Shown here one piece after another: positions 7,941 to 13,816 of a stretch of DNA of 13,816 nucleotides. Position numbers and translations under genes: made by a program. The notes below the pieces were generated by a model. That model was not told the origin of the DNA, searched no databases, and saw only the letters and a program-made list of their open reading frames with translations. Position 1 is the stretch's first letter; each line of letters starts with the position of its first letter. Source of the DNA: PNMQ01 sp964478775 (GTDB lineage: Bacteria > Pseudomonadota > Alphaproteobacteria > Paracaedibacterales > CAIOTO01); contig CAYZJC010000031.1 of assembly GCA_964478775.1 (NCBI GenBank), forward strand, positions 1-13,816, in the 5' to 3' direction.

Positions 7941-9062
7941 CTATTTCATATCTGCGAACAATTGACGCAGCATCATGTTTTTAACCTCTGGGGTTATGGC
8001 TTGTATTTGCGGGTTTGCCAAAAATCCACTGTACAATTGCTGGGCTTGGGTTCTATTGGTTTCAAGATAGGTCTGTAACTCAGCATGGGCTGGTGTGTCA
8101 ACAAAACCTTCCATCAGTTGTGTTAGCTCAGCTGTTGCTGTAACATCTTGCAAATAGACCTGCTGACGCACTAATGATTTAATCGCTTTTTTGGATTGTG
8201 CTAAGCTTTGTCTTTTCCATAAATTGCCCTGAACAGTTTCTTTAGCTGCTTTATATGCTAAACCAAATTGTTCTTCAGCCATAAGCGTGTTAAACATTTC
8301 TGTTTCGTATGCATTTTGAGCTATATCTTTTTGGTACCAAAGCATATTAACTGCACTGGACATAAAAAATGGATTTTCATAAATAAATTTATATTTAGAA
8401 AAATTTTCCACCCAATTATCTTCGTCTTGCGAAATAACAGATACTAATAAATGTGGTAAAGAAAAATAATTAACCGGTACAATTGCTTTTTTTTCTTTAT
8501 GATGCACTATCAATTTAAATTGTAAATAATTATTATCTGATCTTCCCATCCAAATTAATGAGGCTCTTCCATGGTGAGAATCTGTTATATCTATTCTTAT
8601 ACCGGAACTATGTTCTAAAAAAGCCCAGTCACTGTTTTCACTTACTTTTTTAATAAACCACTCCGCCCTACTATTTTTTTCAGCTTGTAAAAATCCAGGC
8701 CTAACTGAATTTATTCCATCGTCACATAAATAAGTATTGGTAAATTTATTCTTAAAATATAAAATTGACATATTTCTATCTGAAACTTCAATCTCCCACA
8801 ATGTGTTATTAAAAGGAGTTCTCGAATTTGATCTATCAACAAAACAATCTTGATTTGCACATAATTTTACCGAATCACCATAAGACTTAGCAAAAATCTG
8901 AAAAGACATTTCTTTTAGCGATTCCCTCCACACCCCTGCACCTGCCACAATTCCTTCATTCCATCTATCTGCATCTGCTGCTGCCTTGGCATTTGATATA
9001 CTTGTGATAAATAAAATCGGAGCCACTAATAGACGTGTTTTATCAATTATTTTTCTCATCAT
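7941..9062 (-). CDS. Secreted protein with beta-trefoil-like region and the shared C-terminal domain
   Basis: A 373-residue protein. Residues 1-27 are a signal peptide ending AKA. Residues ~50-185 show three repeating blocks with aromatic-centred strands (TLWEIE, AEWFIKK, YLQFKLI) preceded by FTNTYLCDDG, SSGIRIDITD and RSDNNYL. This suggests a beta-trefoil of the ricin-B/fascin type, often used for binding carbohydrate or protein; that is a pattern judgement, not a database hit. The C-terminal ~110 residues (AYKAAKETVQGNLWK... to QLFADMK) are the family's shared helical domain, almost identical to those of the next two genes upstream. The ribosome site is AGGAGAG before ATGATG, with a 14-base gap from the upstream gene. 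The central part is strongly AT-rich and unlike its paralogues, while the 3' 248 bp match theirs closely, so the gene looks mosaic. Role unknown. Confidence 0.82.
   Translation of the reverse strand: MMRKIIDKTRLLVAPILFITSISNAKAAADADRWNEGIVAGAGVWRESLKEMSFQIFAKSYGDSVKLCANQDCFVDRSNSRTPFNNTLWEIEVSDRNMSILYFKNKFTNTYLCDDGINSVRPGFLQAEKNSRAEWFIKKVSENSDWAFLEHSSGIRIDITDSHHGRASLIWMGRSDNNYLQFKLIVHHKEKKAIVPVNYFSLPHLLVSVISQDEDNWVENFSKYKFIYENPFFMSSAVNMLWYQKDIAQNAYETEMFNTLMAEEQFGLAYKAAKETVQGNLWKRQSLAQSKKAIKSLVRQQVYLQDVTATAELTQLMEGFVDTPAHAELQTYLETNRTQAQQLYSGFLANPQIQAITPEVKNMMLRQLFADMK
7947..8194 (-). repeat. 248-bp direct repeat, copy in the 7941-9062 gene
   Basis: Encodes the last ~82 residues before the stop (from SKKAIKSLVRQQVYLQDV to the FADM end). 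It matches 9083-9330 and 10206-10453 with no length change and mostly scattered third-base differences. Confidence 0.75.
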
Positions 9063-9076
9063 CTCTCTCCTCTTTC

Positions 9077-10192
9077 TTAATTCATATCTGCAAAGAGTTG
9101 TCGCAGCATCATGTTTTTAACCTCTGGGGTTATGGCTTGTATTTGTGGGTTTGCTAAAAAGCCACTGTATAATTGTTGGGCCTTTGCTCTATTGGTTTCT
9201 AAATAGGTCTGTAATTCCGCATAGACGGGGGTGTCAACAAAGCCTTCCATGAGTTGTGTTAACTCAGATGTTGCACTAACATCTTGCAAATAGACCTGTT
9301 GACGCACTAATGATTTAATCGTTTTTTTGGCTTCTGAAATGGCAATGTCTTTCCTCAATGCTCTTTGCAAATCATATTGTCCCATCGAATAGGCATCTAT
9401 GAATGAGACACTCGTGCATAAACGCGTTGAAAAGGAAGATATTAAATTTTGGCTGTAGGTTTCTACATCACCTTGCATCTCATTTTTTCCTAAAGCATAC
9501 GCTTTACCAAATTGTCCTGTTGATAATGCAAGTTCATAAATTTGACTATTTACACCTGATTCATACATGTATAGGTTTACAATTGATCTTTCAATATCGG
9601 AAAAACGATCGCAATTTTTAAAGGGTACTGAAAATGGTAAAGATTTTCCTTTATTAAGGAAAGTAAGTTTGAGTCTCTTACCTGGATTTGTCTTAGGGTC
9701 ACGTCTTGTCTCATACATCATTTGATTTAGCCGTTCAAAATCTAGACAAAAAAATTCACTGCCTCTCCATATATCAAAAACAGATAAAAATATGTAGCCT
9801 TGATCTTCTTCGGTCAAATTTCGAAAGCGCCAGTAATTATTTCTGCCTACACCAACCGCGCAAACTGTTATTTCCATATCTAAAAATTTTCCAGTTTGGA
9901 CATGTTGAATATTTCCTGAATTACTTCCTTCTACATGTTTCCATATGGTTTGTTCCTCAGGTGTCGTTTGTGTTGATTTAAATAATTGTCCACGATTATC
10001 CATACCAAGAAAAACTTCTTCCCCAAATTTTTTAGAAGTAATTTTAAACGTGAGATCAACTTGCGGGATATGTCTCTCAGCAAATGATTGAAGGTCTTTA
10101 TCACCAAGTTGCGCACTTGCCCATGTGTGGCTAGATAAAATCAAACTTATAACTGAAAATTTTATTATTCTTTCTCTTAATTTTTTCATCAT
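9077..10192 (-). CDS. Secreted protein, paralogue with beta-trefoil-like region and duplicated helical unit
   Basis: A 371-residue protein. The signal peptide MMKKLRERIIKFSVISLILS continues to a likely cleavage after WASA (residue 27) and is nearly identical to that of the 10200-11192 protein. The mature N-terminal part (~45-195; FKITSKKFGEEVFLGMDN, then TIWKHVEGSNSGNIQHVQTG, then NNYWRFRNL) looks like a beta-trefoil-type all-beta domain. It is clearly homologous to the same region of the neighbour (KHVEGSNSGNIQHV is shared exactly). The C-terminal domain has an extra copy of its first helical unit: QFGKAYALGKNEMQG and then SFIDAYSMGQYDLQ, where the paralogues have one. After that EAKKTIKSLVRQQVYLQDV leads to the common end QLFADMN. 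Spacing to the next gene upstream is 7 bases, with TAGGAGAGATATGATG combining stop, ribosome site and double start. Function unknown; an exported binding protein or effector is plausible. Confidence 0.82.
   Translation of the reverse strand: MMKKLRERIIKFSVISLILSSHTWASAQLGDKDLQSFAERHIPQVDLTFKITSKKFGEEVFLGMDNRGQLFKSTQTTPEEQTIWKHVEGSNSGNIQHVQTGKFLDMEITVCAVGVGRNNYWRFRNLTEEDQGYIFLSVFDIWRGSEFFCLDFERLNQMMYETRRDPKTNPGKRLKLTFLNKGKSLPFSVPFKNCDRFSDIERSIVNLYMYESGVNSQIYELALSTGQFGKAYALGKNEMQGDVETYSQNLISSFSTRLCTSVSFIDAYSMGQYDLQRALRKDIAISEAKKTIKSLVRQQVYLQDVSATSELTQLMEGFVDTPVYAELQTYLETNRAKAQQLYSGFLANPQIQAITPEVKNMMLRQLFADMN
9083..9330 (-). repeat. 248-bp direct repeat, copy in the 9077-10192 gene
   Basis: Second copy of the shared 3' block, and the most diverged of the three by eye (for example AYAELQ-type changes and KAQQLY for TQAQQLY). 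It is exactly the same length as the other two copies. Confidence 0.75.
10101..10192 (-). repeat. 92-bp 5' repeat (signal-peptide block), copy 1
   Basis: The signal-peptide coding block of the 9077-10192 gene, including the ATGATG start. It matches 11101-11192 with only about four base differences by eye, while the sequence just inside the mature protein differs strongly. Confidence 0.75.
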
Positions 10193-10199
10193 ATCTCTC

Positions 10200-11192
10200 C
10201 TATTTCATATCTGCAAAGATTTGGCGCAGCATAATGCTTTTAACCTCTGGGGTTATGGCTTGTATTTGTGGGTTTGCCAAAAATCCACTGTACAATTGCT
10301 GGGCTTGTGTTCTATTGGTTTCAAGATAAGTTGTTAATTCAGCATGGGCTGGTGTGTCAATAAAACCTTCCATCAGTTGTGTAAGCTCAGCCGTTGCTGT
10401 AACATCTTGCAAATAGACCTGCTGACGCACTAATGATTTAATCGCTTTTTTGGCTTCTGCAATAGACCAATCTTTAAACAACTGATCTTGCACCCCTTCC
10501 CTACCCATGGCATATGCTTTACCAAATTGACCGGTTGATAATGCAAATTGAAAACGTTGTTGAACTATTAATCCATAATTTGGAAAAATATTCGTTAATA
10601 TAAAAAATTCAATATTGTTTAACGAACTCATTTTTGGAAAGGGGATTTTAAAAGGGATAACGCTTCCATTATGAAAATGCGTAAGCTTTAACCTCTTACC
10701 AGGATTGCTTTTGGGATTTCTAGCCAATTCGTATAGCAAAGTATTTAATCTATCAAAATCTAAGCAAAATGTTTCTTTTCTATTCCAAAGATCATCCACT
10801 AACAAGAATACATATCCTTCATCACCTTGGGCCAAAAGATTTTGAAATTTAAAATAACTATTTCTAGCAATTCCAACAGCACATACACCGACTTCTAAAT
10901 CTAGGAATCTACCAGATTTAACATGTTGGATATTTCCTGAATTACTTCCTTCTACATGTTTCCATAAAGTTTCTATAAAAGGGGTTTCAGGTTTTGATTT
11001 AAACAACTGACCACTATTAGTCATTCCTAAAAAAACACTATCTCCATATGCTTTGGAACTTATTCGAAAAGTGATGTCGCAACCTCCTCCTTCCGCTTCA
11101 TCACCAAGTTTCGCACTTGCCCATGTGTGGCTAGATACAATCAAACTTATAACTGAAAGTTTTATTATTCTTTCTCTTAATTTTTTCATCAT
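10200..11192 (-). CDS. Secreted protein, paralogue with beta-trefoil-like region and the shared C-terminal domain
   Basis: A 330-residue protein. The signal peptide matches that of the 9077-10192 protein (likely cleavage after WASA, residue 27). Residues ~38-190 form an all-beta region: FRISSKAYGDSVFLGMTN, TLWKHVEGSNSGNIQHVKSG, ARNSYFKFQNL, CLDFDRLNTLLYE, then a PGKRLKL strand. Residues 216-330 are the shared C-terminal domain, starting FALSTGQFGKAYAMG and ending QIFADMK. Both ends are nearly identical to its neighbour at the DNA level while the centre has diverged, consistent with tandem duplication followed by selection or gene conversion. The start is again ATGATG behind GGGGAGAG, and the gap to the LRR gene is 14 bases. 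It is the first of the four paralogues in the direction of transcription. Localisation is predicted as periplasmic or extracellular; no enzymatic motif is seen. Confidence 0.82.
   Translation of the reverse strand: MMKKLRERIIKLSVISLIVSSHTWASAKLGDEAEGGGCDITFRISSKAYGDSVFLGMTNSGQLFKSKPETPFIETLWKHVEGSNSGNIQHVKSGRFLDLEVGVCAVGIARNSYFKFQNLLAQGDEGYVFLLVDDLWNRKETFCLDFDRLNTLLYELARNPKSNPGKRLKLTHFHNGSVIPFKIPFPKMSSLNNIEFFILTNIFPNYGLIVQQRFQFALSTGQFGKAYAMGREGVQDQLFKDWSIAEAKKAIKSLVRQQVYLQDVTATAELTQLMEGFIDTPAHAELTTYLETNRTQAQQLYSGFLANPQIQAITPEVKSIMLRQIFADMK
10206..10453 (-). repeat. 248-bp direct repeat, copy in the 10200-11192 gene
   Basis: Third copy of the shared 3' block. It is closer to the 7947-8194 copy than to its direct neighbour at 9083-9330, which hints at gene conversion or non-sequential duplication. 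Confidence 0.75.
11101..11192 (-). repeat. 92-bp 5' repeat (signal-peptide block), copy 2
   Basis: The signal-peptide coding block of the 10200-11192 gene, the partner of the 10101-10192 copy. The high DNA identity, including synonymous sites, indicates recent duplication or conversion of the gene 5' ends. Confidence 0.75.
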
Positions 11193-11206
11193 CTCTCCCC
11201 TTTTCC

Positions 11207-13060
11207 TTAACGTTTATGTTCGCCCCACGCGTATTGTGTGGTGGCCTTTTCACAAGAGCGCGCTTGTTCGCGTTGATCCCCTTGGGGTTTTGGTGTATTG
11301 CGGGTGTGTGCTGGAACGGCTTGACGCATCGCCCCCTTCACACGCTCTTGAGTTTTAGGCGTGACAATGTCTTCAACAAGGTCACCATACAAACGCCTTG
11401 CAACTCTGTTCAGTAATTGTTCTGGTTGTAGCCAGCGTTTTGCTTTTTCAATCAATGACGCACGCTCACCTCTCACGCCTTCTGTCACACGTGGTTCAGT
11501 CAAGGTGATATGGCCATCTTGTTGCACCACTTGCGGCAATGTGATTCCTAAATGAGCAGAGGTCATCACCTCTATGGCTTCACGTAACACTAAATAGTCT
11601 TGAACAGACGCTGGAAGATGTAACACCAAACTTTCTTTTTTATCATCAGCACATCTGGTATGACATGCTTTGTATTCACTTCTTGCTTGTAAAACAACCG
11701 CCAGTCTTTTGATGCTACTTTCACTCTCCATCCCTGCACGAAGCCCTGTTTCATACCTAAATTTACGAATTGCTCTTTGGGCAGCTCTTCTTCCTTCTTG
11801 CGATACTTCAGGCAAACCCCACTGCCCCATCTTGAGTGGATCGAAAGAGCGTGTCCTCACCAATTGCAAGGTTTGTTTTGCTGCAAAGGTGGGGTAATTT
11901 TCATAAATAGAAGCGATATGTGATTTTATAAAGTGCTGGTCTTTCTCATCTTTATCATCAAAAACTCTATAGTCTTCATGCCCTTCAAATGGCATTTTAT
12001 AATTTACCGTTATTAAAAACTTGGCCCATCTGTCAATGCTCTTTAAGTTGCCATCTACCTTTGTTTGAGGTGTGCCATCTGCTTGATCTCTTCCAAAAAG
12101 CGTATACTCAATAACGGGATATGGCGTATCTCTATTTGCATAAAAATAATCAATTGTTTCTTTTATTTTAGTAATATGTATTTCATTTCCAGCAAGATTT
12201 AAATAAACTAACCCTTTGCCCATCGGTCTTTCGTCTTTGCCCAGCTCAACTTTAAACATGGCAACTAAATCGGTTAGCTGATTTGTTGACAAAGGGTTTT
12301 CTTGCGTTGTGTCCACCAGATTAAATCTATTATAAGACAAATCTAACAGTCTTATGGACGGCACTTGTTCAGACAACAATCTTAAAGAAGGCACGTCTTC
12401 AAAACGCAATGAATTGCCTGAAAGATTAAGATAAACAAGTCGCTTGAAAGCTTGGCCTTCACTTAGTTTATACACATTAATCAGGTTGTTAAAAAAATTG
12501 ACAGCCGGTTTGATAGCATGTCCACCCATGTGCAAGCGTTGTGGTCGTACACCTGCACCCTCTTGTGGTTTACCCAAATTATTTCTACGGTACTCAAGGC
12601 GATAAGGCGCAAACCTTTTATTTTCACCCCCCCAAACATTTAAGGCATTAAAGATGTTGTTACCAAACTCATTTTCAGAACAATCAAGCTGTATTAAATG
12701 TTGATAAGCCTTTAACGCATCTTCAAAAAATCGCGCTGCATTTGCATTAACTTGCGCGTTAAAACTACCCACACACTTTAATACGCAAATAGTTTGGGGT
12801 CTTAGGACATGCGCTAACAAATAAGCTGTTGGAGAGGTGCTTGCATAGGACGCTGCATAATGTGTATGGGAAACATCTAAGTTCACAAAACGACTCATGC
12901 CGTTTGCTTGTGTGCCGTAGCGCAGAATATAAAGCATATCTGCAAATGAAGTATAGGCGGTATGCATATCTGAAGGATCAATCTCCCAGCATTCCATATT
13001 CATGAATAAATCAGCCCCAAAGTCTGTTAACGCGTACCCATGGTACGCCGCTAACAACAT
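11207..13060 (-). CDS. Leucine-rich-repeat protein, N-terminally truncated
   Basis: The stretch from the first in-frame ATG gives 617 residues. Irregular LRR units are visible at ~55-66 (SRFVNLDVSHTHY), 119-133 (LIQLDCSENEFGNNI), 206-220 (KRLVYLNLSGNSLRF), 234-248 (PSIRLLDLSYNRFNL) and 283-297 (GLVYLNLAGNEIHI), matching LxxLxLxxNxL. After residue ~330 the LRRs stop. The C-terminal half is charged and helical, with two pairs of Cys-containing stretches (CHTRC), and ends in a basic, low-complexity tail. LRR proteins are protein-binding scaffolds and are common among secreted effectors of intracellular bacteria. No signal peptide is present because the real N-terminus is missing: clear LRR coding continues upstream of the ATG to ~13340 without any ATG, GTG or TTG, and there is no convincing ribosome site at 13060. 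The gene may be a non-functional remnant or may express the shorter form. It precedes the secreted paralogue cluster by 14 bases. Confidence 0.7.
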   Translation of the reverse strand: MLLAAYHGYALTDFGADLFMNMECWEIDPSDMHTAYTSFADMLYILRYGTQANGMSRFVNLDVSHTHYAASYASTSPTAYLLAHVLRPQTICVLKCVGSFNAQVNANAARFFEDALKAYQHLIQLDCSENEFGNNIFNALNVWGGENKRFAPYRLEYRRNNLGKPQEGAGVRPQRLHMGGHAIKPAVNFFNNLINVYKLSEGQAFKRLVYLNLSGNSLRFEDVPSLRLLSEQVPSIRLLDLSYNRFNLVDTTQENPLSTNQLTDLVAMFKVELGKDERPMGKGLVYLNLAGNEIHITKIKETIDYFYANRDTPYPVIEYTLFGRDQADGTPQTKVDGNLKSIDRWAKFLITVNYKMPFEGHEDYRVFDDKDEKDQHFIKSHIASIYENYPTFAAKQTLQLVRTRSFDPLKMGQWGLPEVSQEGRRAAQRAIRKFRYETGLRAGMESESSIKRLAVVLQARSEYKACHTRCADDKKESLVLHLPASVQDYLVLREAIEVMTSAHLGITLPQVVQQDGHITLTEPRVTEGVRGERASLIEKAKRWLQPEQLLNRVARRLYGDLVEDIVTPKTQERVKGAMRQAVPAHTRNTPKPQGDQREQARSCEKATTQYAWGEHKR

Positions 13061-13348
13061 CTCACGGTTCTTTTTTGGTAAGGAAAGGTCTACAATTTGT
13101 TCTCCACATACATTGTGGGGGTGATATGGGAATATATAATTAACTACGGCCCCTAGATTAGCACCAGGGTCTTTAATCGCCTCAGCAAATTGTTGTGGAA
13201 AAAAATCACTATACCCAATAACGAATTGAAACCCACCATCTTCAGCTTTATGATTGATAACTTGCGCTATGCGCCATGATATTGGATTGGTTAAAGGGTT
13301 CCCCCTGACATCTATATAGGCAAGGTTTACAAAGGGTGATACCCTTCT
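13061..13348 (-). pseudogene. Upstream in-frame coding remnant of the LRR gene, cut by a mobile element
   Basis: The frame of the LRR gene stays open from 13060 up to a TAA at 13385-13387. The translation next to the ATG reads as genuine protein: PFVNLAYIDVRGNPLTNPIS (an LRR unit, Pro codon at 13334-13336), then FQFVIGYSDFFPQQFAEAI, then CGEQIVDLSLPKKNRE. No ATG, GTG or TTG occurs in these codons. From about 13350 upwards the DNA instead matches an IS256 transposase end on the opposite strand, so the LRR gene lost its start there. Confidence 0.7.
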
Positions 13349-13349
13349 A

Positions 13350-13506
13350 TAAACCCCATTGAATCCACATTTGCCACAGTCAGATTAAGAACAGCCAAAA
13401 CAAAAGGATGCTTATCAAGACAAACAGCATTGACAATGACCTTTCAGGAGTCAAATTCATTGATGGAATTGCGCAAAATCAATCCGTTAACAAAGTCGCC
13501 GCTTGA
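13350..13506 (+). pseudogene. Remnant of the C-terminus of an IS256/Mutator-family transposase
   Basis: From about 13352 the + strand encodes NPIESTFATVRLRT, then AKTKGCLSRQTALTMTFQ. This is the well-conserved C-terminal block of Mutator-type transposases (NPIES.FA.VR.RT..TKGCLS). After MTFQ the frame breaks. The expected family ending GVKFIDGIAQN appears in a different frame at ~13450-13475 and stops at TGA 13504-13506, so roughly 30 codons of the conserved tail are missing and the frame is shifted. The catalytic DDE part is absent because the element is cut at the junction with the LRR gene. It is therefore a dead remnant. Family call by motif recognition; not tested by search. Confidence 0.75.
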
Positions 13507-13507
13507 T

Positions 13508-13535
13508 TCCTAAACACAACTTTCAATCACAGCTC
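13508..13535 (+). mobile_element. Possible right terminal end of the IS256-type remnant
   Basis: Just after the transposase stop comes TAAACACAACTTTCAATCAC followed by AGCTC. It resembles the outer ends of some IS256-family elements (ACACAA.TTT..CAATA.CTC type). The left end is missing, so the inverted-repeat partner cannot be checked. The sequence changes to a different coding remnant right after it. Confidence 0.35.
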
Positions 13536-13537
13536 GC

Positions 13538-13699
13538 ATTATCTCTACTCATTCTATTATGACCTGGGCTCATATTAATATGCTGGGCGAGTACGACTTC
13601 TGCGAAGAAAAGCGTAAAGATTCTGTGGGAATTTTACCCCCGAAAATAGGTGCCTTAATCTATAGGAAAAAAGGGGAACTCAAAAGTACTGTCAAGTAA
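13538..13699 (+). pseudogene. C-terminal remnant of a Tn3-type transposase
   Basis: The + frame reads IISTHSIMTWAHINMLGEYD followed by FCEEKRKDSVGILPPK, to a TAA at 13697-13699. The block (T/S)xxxxTWxHINxxGEYxF matches my recollection of the end of Tn3-family transposases (…LSPLxWEHINLTGDYxW). The sequence before it is the end of an IS256-type element, suggesting that element had inserted into the Tn3 transposase gene. Only ~50 residues remain and no catalytic residue is present. A different transposase family with a similar end cannot be excluded. Confidence 0.5.
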
Positions 13700-13701
13700 G
13701 C

Positions 13702-13816
13702 CTAGGCTATCATCTCAGGAAGTTTCTGTGGTACTTCGCGTTCCTTTATGTAGAAGCACCCTACATAGGCAAAATTGAAAAAGGCTTTAATTTTTTGGCC
13801 TATTATTTGAAACCCG
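13702..13816 (+). pseudogene. Fragment resembling a group II intron-type reverse transcriptase, running off the right edge
   Basis: The + frame reads LGYHLRKFLWYFAFLYVEAP, then YIGKIEKGFNFLAYYLKP up to the window edge. The second part resembles the conserved RT segment 'DKTFIGKIEKGFDFLGYxF' of retron/group II-type reverse transcriptases that follows the YADD-containing palm. Two normally conserved spots differ (DKTFIG reads APYIG; FLGYH reads FLAYY) and no start is seen, so it is probably decayed. The match is short and could be tested only by search. The frame opens at 13666, after a TAG. Confidence 0.45.

Noticed and set aside
13673..13700. GGGGAACTC...AAGTAAG resembling a Tn3-type terminal inverted repeat
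   Set aside because: It points the wrong way for the adjacent transposase end and lies inside its reading frame. The likeness is limited to GGGG and TAAG, and no partner repeat is in the window.
13702..13815. Minus-strand frame reading GQKIKAFFNFAYVGCFYIKE at the right edge
   Set aside because: It reads plausibly but has no recognisable motif. The + strand frame over the same bases gives the RT-like IGKIEKGFNFL pattern, which explains the sequence better.
1..13816. CRISPR array, tRNA or rRNA genes
   Set aside because: No spaced palindromic repeats, and no tRNA or rRNA sequence was recognised on either strand.

Overview
The window (about 13.8 kb, AT-rich) looks like an accessory region from an alphaproteobacterial host-associated bacterium. 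The Holosporales/Paracaedibacter type of amoeba or ciliate endosymbiont is my best guess. That guess is inference: it rests on the Rpn-type nuclease end, the large secreted FHA-like toxin, the family of small secreted proteins, the LRR protein and the dense mobile-element debris. No housekeeping gene or RNA gene is present to place the organism.

Layout. On the + strand, 1-281 is the 3' end of an Rpn/PD-(D/E)XK 'transposase-like' nuclease gene carrying an in-frame 24-bp tandem repeat. The stretch 282-426 holds no gene. From 13060 down to 427 everything is on the minus strand and tightly packed, like one operon read right to left. The order is an LRR protein (11207-13060, missing its N-terminus), then four secreted paralogues (10200-11192, 9077-10192, 7941-9062, 7262-7933), a small hairpin, a 2099-residue filamentous-haemagglutinin-like polymorphic toxin (889-7188) ending in a GIY-YIG nuclease domain, and finally a 153-residue putative immunity protein (427-888) whose ATG directly follows the toxin stop codon. 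From about 13340 to the right edge lie decayed mobile elements on the + strand: the C-terminal end of an IS256/Mutator transposase, a Tn3-type transposase C-terminus, and a fragment resembling a group II intron-type reverse transcriptase.

How the genes may work together. The toxin/immunity pair fits the polymorphic-toxin scheme: a long exported stalk, a pretoxin region with a PT-VENN-like motif, a C-terminal nuclease, and an adjacent cognate immunity gene. The four secreted paralogues share a roughly 110-residue C-terminal domain. Three of them have it almost identical at the DNA level, with variable N-terminal or central regions, two or three of which look beta-trefoil-like. They are probably exported binding proteins or effectors; their partner is unknown. 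This paralogue cluster, sandwiched between an LRR protein and a GIY-YIG toxin, is the part most likely to be undescribed. The operon's original promoter and the LRR N-terminus appear to have been lost at the mobile-element junction near 13345.
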